This document shows positions 34,703 to 47,025 of a stretch of 64,000 bases of DNA, in pieces. Source of the DNA: Blasia pusilla (taxonomy: Eukaryota; Marchantiophyta; Marchantiopsida; Blasiales); contig CM114272.1 in NCBI GenBank assembly GCA_050084515.1, forward strand, positions 28,582,001-28,646,000, written 5' to 3'. The notes under the pieces are model-generated. The model was not told the DNA's origin. It searched no databases and saw nothing but the letters and a program-made list of their open reading frames with translations. The position numbers were made by a program, and so were the translations under genes. The number at the start of each line of letters is the position of its first letter. Within the stretch, counting starts at the first letter, position 1.

Positions 34703-37700
34703 TCATTTGGCCGCTAATTTTTTAGTATCAGGACTGGGTTTAGGAAGTTCTTGTTTTCTGGACAATGCCTTTTCCATCGCCTCCATGTATGTCCACTTCT
34801 TCTCTGCAGCCACACCTGACCGCATCTCCTCAGCAACAATCTGCAGAGAACCTCACGGTAAGCTTGTGCATCACATTGGTTTCCCTAAAAGTACATACTT
34901 GCGTTTGCTGCATTACATAGTCATAAAGGAGATGCTAGGAATTACTTTAAATTGCATGGAGACATTTTGAGACCAGATATTGACTCTTGAATGGGAGAGA
35001 AGAGTCAGGAGGAGACCACTCAAATAGAGCTTCAGATGAAAATCGACCAAAACTTCATGGGAAGACCATGTCATGAATCACTTACATCGTGTTTCTTTAC
35101 TAAGGAGCTCCACATTGAACAGCATTGCTCTGGAGTCCTTTCGAATCCAGAGTCTGCAAGAGCAAGAGACACTGTTTGCCATAGAGATTTTTTGCTTTGT
35201 CCCTGCTGAACTTGGGCTTCTAGGTTGCTCCGAAGTTTTATCAATTCTAGGGTTTCGTTGGCTTTCCACTTCCGTATCCGTCTTGTAGCAACAGCAGGCT
35301 GACTGTCATCTGATGTACGTGTTGTCTCGGGCACTGTCGATGGAAGTTCTTTTGAGACTCCTTCAGCTGAATCAGGAGAGACTGTCTCTGTAACTACACT
35401 AGTCTCAATTTTTGTTGCATCTGCATAGTAAGCAAGAATCTTCAGATACACAGCATAAAAAAGATCGTATGAAGGTCCACTCGATGTCAGACTCTTCTTC
35501 TATGCCTTACAAAACCGTCCTATCCAAAGTCATGTGGAGATAAATGGTTATTTATCTACAACCCACATCTTGAGCACCAGCCGAATCAAATTTCAATGAG
35601 GAATGAATGGACACAGACACAAAACACATAATATACACCCACCAAAAGTACAGGTATCTAGGAATTGAAAACCAGCAAAAAAGTGAATGTAACACAAAGC
35701 ACTCTACTCCTGTTCCTGTGGAACTAGGAATATGAATCTGGAAATAAGACCAACGGTGAGTAGATAAGTGAAGAAGTTGCAACATACCCCTCTTCCACTG
35801 GTAAGAGGATGTTTCAAGTGGGACAATTGTGCTCATGGTTTCAATTTCTCCCCATTCCTCAGATCTTGGTGAATGCGATTGTGCAGTAACACTGCTTTCG
35901 GAGTGAGATATTCCAGGTCTCTGATTTATACCTGTTGCTGCTGAAGATGCTCTCTCAGTGGCAATCACAATCACCTCTGGTCTCCTATTGATGTACTTTT
36001 GAGTAGCTTTTCTCAATGCTGTCCCAATTTTACGTTCAATTTGGGGCAGTGTTGCATCTTGATAGCAGCTTGCAAGTACTCCATCGGCCGCTTGACGCAA
36101 GTGGTCAAGTAGCCTTCCCCCATCTATCCACATACACCGAGTCGTAATTCGAACGCGGCCTCTCAGGCCAACATCTTCATCATAACTGTCCTCTTGCCCA
36201 GTTCGAGATTGAGAGGTTGGCTGATCTCTAATTATCTCCACACTGGCAGCCATACCAATCATCTATCAGTACCCCAAGACCCATATACAGCCAGTTTAGC
36301 ATCTGACTATTTTCAGCTCCATCAACCTCCTTCCACAATATAAGTCTGCACACTCAAATGCTGGCTGGTTTTGGCAGGTGAGAGAGGTTGACTGTCAAGA
36401 ATCTATTTTCGGTTACATAGAAAGGCCCTCACACAGCCAGTTATCCTCCGCTTTATGCTTATGGGCCTTGGGGTCTCTCTTGACCCGCCTGCTAGTTAAG
36501 TTTAATGACCTTGTCGGAGAAGAAAACAAAACAGAAGATAAAAATCTATTCAACAGCAGATGAAACCCATGCTACACTTCCAGGTGAGCATTAAAAACGT
36601 AACACGCTTAAGTCAAATAGGATGTGATGTGTGGAGGAGAAATTAAGGTTATGCAAACCAAATAACTCCAATGCTTTCCCATCAACAAAAATGGTAAATT
36701 ATAATTGGACCAGCTTCAAATTATACTCCTTGCCATCACAAAGAAAGAGGGTAAGGAGGATGTACCTGGCAACAACGAGCCCTTCCAAGGCTATCTGCAT
36801 GCGCTCCTGCACAGCAAGGTCTGTTGCTGTCCCAAACGCTTTATCACCATCATTGTACATCAGCTACATTGATTGTAGGGATAAAAATGTTAATTGTCAG
36901 GGGAGCACACAAAACTGCAGCTCAACAACACATCTGCATCTATGATTATCTATGAGCACTTCACCAACATTTCATAGAATCTGCACAAGTGTAGATTCCT
37001 ATAGGACAAGTTCAACAGTTTGAAGATCTAAGATTGCAAGTTGGCAATATACAGGATCAAGATGAACATTTTTCTGACATTCATGTGCGACAACATAAGC
37101 AATTAGTCATTACTCAGAATCTCATCACCCTGAGATTGATGGATCCAGTCATGTGATGGAACAATCCTTTCTTTTAACAGAGGGTGAACAAAACCTAACC
37201 CTCCAAAAGCTCGTGAATGCCCACCACTTTTGCAAAACAAGACGTTCGTAGAAATGCTCCAAATAAACAGAATAGCTGCTCCGGCCAGAATTCAGAAATA
37301 AAAGAAGTTGTGAAGTATGTGGGCCAAGAGGTTGACCAAGAGAAACTAGGACACATGAGGGCATCCTTGGAGATTACAATGAGTGCTGTTCTAAGTGGAT
37401 CTCACTATTAAATCCAGAGTGTAGAAGAAAATGTGTCTACCAAATAAACAACACCACCAGGAGTGGATAGCAGTAACAGAACAAACCTTGAAATTCTCTC
37501 TCCCAAGAGCAGAAAAACCACTTGAGAGGACCCGTCCATTGCGAAGAGGTGAAACTCCTAGCATTTCTCCATTCTTGATAACCTATCATGAAACATACAA
37601 TGAAATTGGTCTCTTAACGCATTTTGTAAAGGTTGTACCTGAGCCAATAGAACAGGGGAATAAGACTTTCAGTTATTGAGATCTTTTTCACTACCTACAG

Positions 37701-40700
37701 TAAAAACAGTAACCAAGGAGAGAATGTTTCATCTTCACAAGACAGAAATCCACATCAGCTCGGACAATCAATGAAATAAAGAAACTAAGATATGGGCTTA
37801 CTGTCGTATGACGAATGCCACTTGCTTTGCCAAGTTGTTCATGTTCTTTCAAAAAAGAGAATTCACCATGAACAGGTAAGAAATGTTGAGGTTTCACCAG
37901 TCTCAGAACTTCCTCCTGTAATAATCAACAGTGCAACTCAGTGTCCAACCTCCCAGAGAATGAGATTTTAGATATAGAAGAAGTGACACAGTAGCTCACC
38001 AGCTAGCTACATAACTGCATGGAACCCAGTGTGATTGGTACAAAGAGGATTTTTCTTTTCTCTGTTGCAAATGGAGTGGCAGCATGAGCTGTCTGATATA
38101 ATAGCAAAACAAGTACTACGGAGCTTTCCTGCATGAAAAAAGGCTTGTTAAGTACCAATTCATCACGATATGCATGACCAGATGTGTGCAAATTTTCACC
38201 CCTTCCTTGAACTATTTGGGGCCCAAGTTCTGCAATTCGATTCATCATGCGGACAACTCTAGTCTCATTCCCTGGAATCATCTGCAAACAAGCCATACAA
38301 GGAATGAGTCACAAAAGGCTAAGGCTCCCAAAGTTTCCTTACCTCTGAAGTTTTCCGAAAAGATTACTTTGACTCACAAATAAGAAAGTTTGAGACAGCC
38401 CACTCAAAATTAGTTTTGGAGGTAGATTATGTAGATGTCATGTCCCCATAATCTGCCTGGAGACACATACTTTTCAGGTGTTCAGATTACCTTTGCTGAG
38501 TAGAGTATCAAATCGTCTTTATTCAGCTTCAGAGACCGACTAGTACCAAAAGATGCCAAGTTCAAAGCTGCACGTGGCTCAGCCTGCACAAATAATCCAG
38601 CAAGTTGCTCTGACATTTGTAAGTGAAGGCTTTTCTTAATGCAACTACAGGGATTTTGGAAAACAACGACTAACTCCAACAAGTAATACCAATGACCATC
38701 CCCAAGAGGGTATAATGCCAAATATATAACCAAGGTACTCAAGGACCAAAATATGAGAAGCAGATACCAGGAGCTACCATATTTCTGCTCTCCCAAAAAA
38801 GGAAGCTCAACTCTGAAACCCAATCACTCTTGTGAAGGAACCAACGTGGATGCATAAACTTAATATACATCCATGGTGCACTTAAGACTAAAGATCTTAG
38901 ACCCTACAATGCTATGCCAAACATATTTTTGTGTCAAACATACAAAGGGAAGCTCCATATGAAAGCCAAGTAATTCTTCCTTGCGAATGAACCTGATGGT
39001 GTAGTTCATACAGTGCTACGAACTAAGATATTTCTGTATCGCCCATACACAAGGAAGCCCACCTCTGAGCCCATTCACTCTCCCTTGTGAAGGAAACCAA
39101 CGTGAATAAATAAATGCACCATGGGTATATCTTAGTACCCATGGTGCATTTGGAAACAAGAAAGCTACACCCCACAGTGCTATGAACTAAGGTATTTCCT
39201 TTTGGCCCATTAGCAAGGAAGCTCAACTCCAAAGCCTGGTCACTCTTACATTCTGAGAGGTTCTCGCCATGTTTCACCATCAACAATTACTCTTTCATTA
39301 TAAGTTTACAAGCTACACCATGGTTTGAGTTGATGCGCATGTGGATATACCCAGGGACAAACCTGTGATCCAGTAGTGACAATCAAGAGATCTCTCGGTG
39401 AATATGCCCCCATGTCCTCTGATTTCACCTGAAAAAGATTGTAGTATCCAAGAATCATCCAGCCATTCCCAAGAGATTCACCTTCAACGAAGATTGCACC
39501 ATCCCACCACTTCAGATACTTGACTAGAATGCTGAACATCTAGTTATGAGAGGAACTATACCAAAAGAGATGGGTCAAATGGTGCCTGGCCATCTTTCCA
39601 TGCGGCATCCAGATAAGTCTTCAGTGACACGCCAATGAAGACCTGATGACAAAGGATCATAACAAACATCCTTTCCATTACTAATCTCAAGCTTTAGTTT
39701 ATGAACATCACCATCAGTTTGATGACCTAATGTGGGACAATATGATATGTCACTCAAAAGAAAGTTGCTCTCTACTCATGCAGACTTACATCTTCAGTTG
39801 TATGATAGGTCAGGGTACCTTGATTTGCAATCTGAAATTGACCCTCATTTGACTCTGATCAATAACTAAAAGTCCAAGCAAATCACCAGCACCCATGTAA
39901 CCAGATAACCACTTCAAAGGATCATACCAATTTTCGCCCAGTGGCCTCAGCAGCGGCCCTCACACTTCCAAGTCTATGTACATTGGAAGCAAATTGAGTG
40001 GTTATCACTCGCCCCTTTGCTTCTCCAATGCGTCGCAGCAATGCCTTCGCAACATCAGTTTCACTGGTTGTCCTTCCGGGCGATAGCACATTCGTGGAGT
40101 CACTCATCATCTGCATTTACATTTTTTTTTCCAAAGGCATGGCTGAGTTTTATGTTTGCACTATCTGACATCACCATCTAACATCAATTCACCGTCCCAC
40201 TAGTTTCTTATAATGTCTAATACAGGGCTAGCATAACAAAGGCTACTAGATTTGTTGGCCCCACTGAACAGGCAATAGAGTCCCTGTCATGATAGCCAAC
40301 AAAAGAAAAATTCAGGTTACTATTCTTTTGGCATTTCTGGCATATTGGAGTACCCTCGTAAGATTGACAATCATGATTCAAACCAGAACCAAGTTGACAG
40401 ATTGGATTTCACTGCAACCAAGCTCCTGATTACTGACAATGTTCCAGAAGCTCAATTTAAAATTCCTTACCAACGTCACTCCCTCCTTAGCCAGTTGCTC
40501 TAGGGCAGTCCGATCGAAAATGTTCCCATCAACAGGAGACTCATCAATCTGTACTGACAGTGACAGGAGATGGTATTAATACAAACAATAATTCATGTAA
40601 ACATAATGGCATGACATGAAAGGCACTCCTTGATGAGGCCAGGTAATGAACAGACTTTAGAAGAAGTTTTAACAGCTGGATAGTTTTCTCATGATTTGCA

Positions 40701-43700
40701 TGCATGAACTTTACAGTCTCTATGAGATTGTTCCTTCACAGCTATGCCTACCTTCCAGTCACCTGTGTGGAAAATGGTGCCATCTTTGCAGCGGAGAACT
40801 AAGCCACAGCAGTCTGGTATTGAATGAGTAACCCGGATAGGTTCAACTTCAAAGGGCCCAGCCTGGAACCGTCCCCGCATGTTGACTGTTCGACATCGTC
40901 CTTCAAATTGAATGTTGTGTTCCTTCAGTCGATTTTTTATCAACTGGATAGCACCAAACCGCCTCAAGTCAAATTCTCTCATTCAACGAAGTCTTCATCT
41001 TAGTCACAACTTTCTACTTTGTTGTTCATTTTGCAAGTTCCGGTAAAAAGCACGACACCCCACTGACAAAAAATACCTGCATGGTAAAACCTGTGGAGTA
41101 AATAGGAGTCTTTGGATCCAGTGCAGGGACAACCTGTAGGGACATCAGAAGGGAACAGTTTGTGATTCACAGCAGGCCCACCGAGAGCAGCATATGAAGG
41201 TGTTGCAATACTAAGTTGTTCTCAGCAGTGCTCAAGACCTCGTGTACTTCCCCATTGGGATCAGGTAACATAGTATCAAAATCTCCACCGCTCTTGTCTT
41301 GTACATTGGATGACACTCTTGCATAGCATTTTGGGTGACAAATCTCACCTATCTCTAAATGAATTCAAAACAAAGTCGCACATTCAAGAAAGTGGGTGAA
41401 AGAGGGGGAATTTTTAAGAATCGCACCCAAGGCAGAGCACCAATGTGATCCTCATGGCCATGAGTGATAATCAAAGCTTCAATTTTATCTCTCCATCGAC
41501 GTATAAACGATGTGTCTGGCAGCACTTTCTGAACTCCTAGCTCATCAAAGCTGTAAAATCCCAAAACCAATTAATTGTCAAAGCTTCATGACTAAAGACC
41601 TAAACTAACAAGTTCTGTGGGTGGACATTCAACAAAACCATCAACAACAAAGAATGAGTGAACAAGCTACAATTGCCAGCTTCTTAAATCAAAATTACCT
41701 CATGAGTTTGACTGTACTGGCAGTTTACCCCTAAGAGCATGCAGTAGATCCATGGGGTCAGAACGCAGCTTACCATTCTAGGTAGAATGTGTAAGGAAGA
41801 ATGCAAAGGGAAGGAATGAAGGTCCATGCCTCTACACTGTTTAGGGATGTGCAATGGCCCTGGTACAACGACGCCATTCACCAGGTTTCATGCCTGTTTT
41901 CACCATGGCAGGATAGCGGAATTGTATGCCAACTCCCTGCCTTGAAACGTAGTCCATAACCCTAAACTGTCTAGAATGTGAAGAGGCAGCCACAGGATTC
42001 CATCCATGTTCATACCATGGAAGGAAAGACTGGTATCTGACATCAGCAAACTTGTGTTGGAATTTCCCAAAGATAGTCCACAACCCTATTCTGTCAGAAA
42101 ATATGAGAGGAGGCCGCCACTCCCTGCTTCCATGGATGCCCATGGCATGGAAGGAAAGAGAGATAGGTAGCATTAGCACAATCGTGCTCTGACTCCTTGC
42201 CCACAGAAGACAGCCTATGACCCCACAATGTGTAAACATGGGAAATAACTACACACGGCAGCAAAGATCCCCCAGATAGTCCAAAACCTTACAAAATCTA
42301 GAAATGTAATGAGGGAGGGAAGAGTTCAAGAATTCACTGAGTCTGAAATAGAGACTTGGATTGAGAATTGAGAATACAATCAGGCAAGAGAAGAGGCGAT
42401 GTTTTTCTGATTTTAAAATGATAGGGACTCGCGTCTTTTACAGGCAAGACTGATCAATGTCTATCCCTGACCTCTTAAGACCAAGTTGTGGATCAGGATT
42501 ATTCACATACAGCCACAACTCTTCCAAAAGAGCTGCATCTCTCAGTCTCGAATCAGACACAAAATCCGCACCACAGGATCATAGCACGTCCTATCCATGG
42601 CACTGTATTCCTACCACCCGATCTCCCAATCACCAGCAGACTAGCTTCATCTACAGACAGTGAGTTGTTCGCGTATTGCACCCCAAATTATACTCTCGGT
42701 CTCTTCCGAAAATCTGATGTTTGGGAAACTGTGCGGCTTCCTATAAAATCTGGATTATTATAAATTCTTCACACTTCTATATTCACCAACAATGAACTAG
42801 TGATTCCAAGTGTCCTGTTCACTCCTGAATTTCTAACAAGAGGGATGGATGCATTAGCAGAATTGTGCTAACACGCTGCCCCCAAGTATAGGAGAAAATC
42901 CCACATTATCTACACATGTGAGAAGAGGCCCACACAACGGAAACTTAGAAAAAATGAACTTCCCAAATACGTACTCTGGAAACATGAGGCCAGCATCAAC
43001 CATGATGTAGCGGTCGTAGTGGCCGACCAGCATGCAGTTCATTCCAATCTCTCCGAGACCTCCAATTGGAAGAATACGCAAAGGGGGGCCCTCAGTCCCT
43101 TCATGAAAAGACTTCATCTTTCTCTGCACAGCATCATCCCTACTGCGATTCGCTCCTTCGGCAGTACCCCTGTACCGTCTACTTTCTCTAAATTGCCTAC
43201 TAGTTGAGGCTCGTATAGTACTCCTCCCGCTCCCTCCTTCACGCATCGCGTTCCCATTCGAGTCCCTTTCAAAAACTAACCCTGCCTTCCCCTGAATCCA
43301 CACAACACATGGAGACCATCGGGACATTCAGCTTCCAGATTAAGTCCGCATACGTCAGCTCTAATACTCCCACCGAGCTGGCATTTCACTCAAATGTCTA
43401 CAGTCACTTCTGATAACCATAAATCCGTTGTGATCTCTTGTCTGTGTGACTGACTTGACTATGCTCCCCGGTTTAGAATTTGGAAAAATCCAGGCCTTTA
43501 TTGAAAAAACAAATCTCCTCCATGGGAACTCCAAGCAAAACTGCTCTTGAAATCTAGTTGTCATTGTCACACAGATGAGAAGAGGTCTCCACTCCTCTCT
43601 CTCTCTCTCTCTCTCACACGCACACGCACATACGCCAATCACTTTATTCATTCATTCTCTTTATGTCTCTCCACACAGAGCACTGCCGGGTTTAAAAAGC

Positions 43701-43893
43701 TGAATTAGTCCCGCATCGGAGACCATTGGTCTCGACTCTCGCAGTTACAAGGCAGGGCAGTAATGACCTGGCACAATCCTGTACTGTCCCGCCCGGTAGA
43801 GAACGGAGAGCTGCAGCTGGACGACAATGCGAGCCCATGCGAAGATCCGGTGAGAGCCGCCATCGCTCGTGTTGCTGCTGATGCCATGGCCAC
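34703..43893 (-). CDS. RNJ: Ribonuclease J, chloroplast type, with C-terminal trihelix-like domain
   Basis: Seventeen exons can be joined in frame: 43893-43768, 43291-42975, 41550-41427, 41133-41077, 40943-40752, 40548-40471, 40110-39928, 39642-39562, 39428-39363, 38583-38491, 38281-38156, 37915-37802, 37582-37487, 36863-36766, 36242-35788, 35420-35086, 34840-34703. All introns are GT-AG, giving 892 residues (the Arabidopsis protein is about 911). The N-terminus is Ser/Ala/Thr-rich without acids, like a plastid transit peptide. The metallo-beta-lactamase core has [13 protein letters not shown], the zinc motif [13 protein letters not shown], the beta-CASP motifs MMSDSTNV and SGHAYRDE, and [10 protein letters not shown]. 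The C-terminal exons encode a basic [20 protein letters not shown] segment ending [14 protein letters not shown], as in plant RNase J. The protein processes chloroplast RNA ends. Exon joins are inferred, not tested. Confidence 0.93.
41551..42974 (-). other. Intron 2 of RNase J, the largest intron (about 1.4 kb)
   Basis: It lies between LMFPD and FDELGVQK, with donor GTACGT and acceptor TTTTACAG. Three tandemly related stretches (around ATGGAAGGAAAGA / CCACAACCCTA between 41840 and 42240) suggest a decayed internal tandem repeat. No gene is inside it. Confidence 0.7.
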
Positions 43894-44230
43894 CGCGAAG
43901 ATCTAGTTTCTCGACCTTGCGGAGCACAACAACAAACCTCTCCCCGATTTCTCCACCTCCGCCTCCCCTTCCCTCCGTGTCCTAAAACCCAAAACCCGCC
44001 TCGGAATTACCCGTCCGTCCGTCCTTTCTCCATCCCTCTCCTCTCGGAATTGTGGATAGTGGATCTCTCGTGTCGCGTGCAGGGAGCCCCACGCACGTAT
44101 GAGAGGCGAGGAACTGTCGGTTCTGCGCGTGAGATTCTCTGGTCCCAGCACCGAGCGCTGGGAATCCGACGGATCTTAGCGGGCCGATCGCCGGTCCAAA
44201 TAAAAGTCGGGAAGCCCTCTTCCGGGAGAC
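43894..44230 (-). promoter_or_regulatory. Probable promoter and 5'UTR of RNase J
   Basis: GC-rich, CpG-containing sequence directly upstream of the RNase J start, standing out from the AT-rich DNA beyond 44240. No core promoter element can be placed with confidence. Confidence 0.4.
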
Positions 44231-44875
44231 GGAATATTAGAAGTTAATTTTCAATTATTCAAATTTAAGTAAATAATTCATTTTTTAATTAATTTCGAAA
44301 TATTTTATTGGTTGAGTGAGTAATCTTGTGGGCTGAAAGGGAGAGGTGTCAAAAGGAGATGTGATCTAAAACCGAAAAGGGGATTTTAAGGGCAAACTTT
44401 AAATTGAAAGGAAAATGAACGCTAAGGCTCAAGCTAAATAAACACATTTGAGGAATGTGAAGTAGATATGGTAAATTGACAAGACAATTGAAATGGGCTA
44501 GGCCATATGTATGGTTAGAGAACACTATATATTTTGTTCTATATTTGATACACTAGGTCATAAATGAAATGTTCATTCACTCATCTTTTTTAATCAAACT
44601 ATGAATATAAAGCAAGATACTTGTGAGAAATCAAGAGGTACAAATGACTCCTCTCAATTATTCTTCAAATTCTAACACTTGCTCCACCATTGGATTCACT
44701 GACTTTTTGATAGAAGCTTTGCCACAACTACTCGAAGTTGTGTCATGTGCATATATACCCCTGCACTACATACGCCATTGTACTAACTAGACATATATAA
44801 ACACAAGATATCATTCTCAATCATGACATCTAAAAATAGAGATCATTTTATATCAAAATATCTCCAATAAATCAT
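44231..44875. other. AT-rich flank with a degenerate B-like scrap
   Basis: No gene. Its end (about 44850-44872, TCAAAATATCTCCAATAAATCA) resembles the B-to-A boundary of the E1 family, so E3 appears to lie beside or inside an older terminal-repeat remnant. Confidence 0.4.
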
Positions 44876-45455
44876 TGTCGTACGAATCCACATCGTCATA
44901 CAACATACATCGCTGACATACCATACTCACATACATATATAACATAGACGAGAGCATCCACAAACACAAGTGTACCACAACTGAAATCCGTGAAAGGCCT
45001 ACTGTCATAAAACACGTATAGAATCACATACAATCGAGCCAAACCCACTCCACGATGGGAGAATCCAGGTCAAAGCTTGCCAGAACCACCATAGCCAAGA
45101 GCTCTACTCACTACCAAGGCTAACTCCCAACGCAACAACCTCAACTCAAAGAACTAATTGTTCTTTGAGTGCACTCCACACTATATCCTCCAACCTAAGA
45201 GCGGGCCCTATTGGAAAAGTCACCATCAACTGAGTAACCCCCAACCCTATGTATGAAACCGCATCTCTACCTAGACATTGCGGCCCTACATAAGGTATGG
45301 CCTCTACTAGCACACTATACTCTACGAGATAATCCGTATGGTCATGACAGCTGTCGTGCGAATCCACATCGTCATACAACATACATCGTTGATATACCAT
45401 ACTCACATACATACAAAACATAGACGAGAGCATCCACAAACACAAGTGTACCACA
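44876..45455 (-). repeat. E3 terminal block B-A-B
   Basis: B1 45455-45352 and B2 44979-44876 are about 104-bp direct repeats (plus strand TGTCGTGCGAATCCACATCG .. CAAGTGTACCACA). Between them lies an A of about 370 bp unlike those of E1 and E2. B1 abuts the polypurine tract. This is an independent third example of the arrangement. Confidence 0.85.
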
Positions 45456-45630
45456 ACTCGCCCCCCTAATTGGCGGTTAGGTCCCTCTAACTCCCAAGTA
45501 GCCCTATACATCTACTACATGCTATACACCTTCTTGGGTGCACGAATCAGAAGGCCGGGTGCTAGATTGCCCCATCGTTAGTCGCCTATCTGTAATCCAT
45601 ATCATGCAAAGATCAAATCATCTACCTCTC

Positions 45631-45996
45631 CTAAGTACATTGAGGACAAACCAACCTTCCAGTAGGAACAACATCCATACGTGGAGTCAAACACATCATG
45701 TTCCAACCCCTAGAACACCTATCACACACCAACATACGGGCTGCGTTACCAGCAGACCCACACAACATGCACCTCAAGCTAGCACGTATCATGGCTAAGC
45801 TTGGGTCAACAGTACCATCCATATTTGGAAGATGACATGGCGCACAATTATGCACATGGTCCTTCCAAACAACTCCATCACGACCCTCCAACATGAGAAC
45901 TCCAGAAGCTAACACCTCGCGCACTCGTAAAATAGTGCGGCCTGCCGTCACATCCAACGTTGTCGGTGCAATCTGCTGCAAATAAAGTCTCTCCAC
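45631..45996 (-). pseudogene. E3 integrase tail and PHD finger
   Basis: An open frame to its stop at 45631. The PHD reads CMLCGSAGNAARMLVCDRC, SRGWNMMCLTP and LVCPQCT: C4-N-C3, with the zinc-binding His changed to Asn. Upstream, WKDHVHNCAPCHLPNMDG also occurs in E1 and, as NCAQCHLLNVDG, in E2; the CxxCH could be an extra small zinc site. The unbroken reading frame here is the best-preserved copy of this tail in the window. Confidence 0.85.
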
Positions 45997-46403
45997 TACC
46001 TAGTCTAGGTTCTAGCTTTGGTGGGTCATACCAAAGTCTCTCCTCCTGCAACCCGTGATCATGAATTTCTTTCTGGGTCCGTGCTAGCGTGAGTGCCATA
46101 GATTGGCTTAGATATTTTCTATGCTACAGAAGGGATAAAATGTAATGTTCTATCTCATTTGTTAGTTGTCCCTCTGAATCACATAATACACTAGCTTGTA
46201 CTTAGTGGAACTTCCAAATCTTCCCCTAACTCTATTGCCTTCATTACCAAAGTACCATGTAAAGTCATTTTTATAAAGTTGTAACATGAAGCCTTACTAT
46301 CGGCTCCTTTAGAATCCATCTCAAGCAACTCAAAACTCAAAACTTTCCATAGTATGACATTAAGATTTAAATTTAAATCGCCAAAATTTGAAAATATGCA
46401 AAG

Positions 46404-47025
46404 TGTCATGGTAGATGAGGCGTAGGGCGAGATGGTATTGAGGCCTTAGAGGGGTCTTGTACTTCCCTATTTTGAAAGGTCATATTTGACATGTTCTTAG
46501 AAGGTGACCTACAAGTGTAGGTCATCCTTCCCTTTATGAGGAGTGCAAACCTTGCAGAGGTTGACCTTCCCAAACACGTATGGATCCACTTGGACTTATA
46601 GGGTCGTGGGTTAGTTGGTAGTTGGTCTCATGATGGAACCACATGTGTTGTTGTTAGGGAGTTAGTACTTTATGTACTACAGGTTGGTAGTGATCTACTA
46701 GGAGGGAGGTGACCTGTGTGTACAAGTCACCCAAGGAGGTGCCTAGGGGAGGGTATACCTCGGATGAAGCTCATTTAGAGCTCATCTTCCTTAGGATCGC
46801 AGATTTGTGATACAATGCAACAAGCATGTATTGAACCTAGATTCTCTCTTGAAGAGTGGGTTAGGAGTGATCAATAATGGAAGATCACACACATTTGGGA
46901 GTCCTTGTGTACACTTTCTCTTATTATTGCAACAGTATGTATCCGATTCATGAATATGACTATTTGGATGAAGCACGGTTGATTGCAGATTTCATCAGAG
47001 TTTACATTTTGTATTCAACTCCATA
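46404..47025 (+). repeat. A repeat of E2 family without B, upstream of E2
   Basis: Matches 59551-60183 from TGTCATGGTAGATGAGG to GTATTCAACTCCATA along its whole length. The homology stops exactly where B would begin. It contains a CCCTTTATGAGG / CCCTTTATAAGG (59686) TATA-like site in the matching position, so it may hold the element promoter. It is either the 5' terminal repeat of E2 or a solo A copy. Confidence 0.8.

Larger units (their letters stand above)
44876..45996 (-). mobile_element. Gypsy element E3, truncated 3' end
   Basis: From 45996 down: the integrase tail (LYLQQIAPTTLDVTAGRTILRV), the PHD finger, a polypurine tract at 45467-45459, then the terminal block B-A-B at 45455-44876. 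The coding part breaks off near 45996, where unrelated sequence begins. It belongs to the same family as E1 and E2 but its A repeat differs. Confidence 0.82.
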
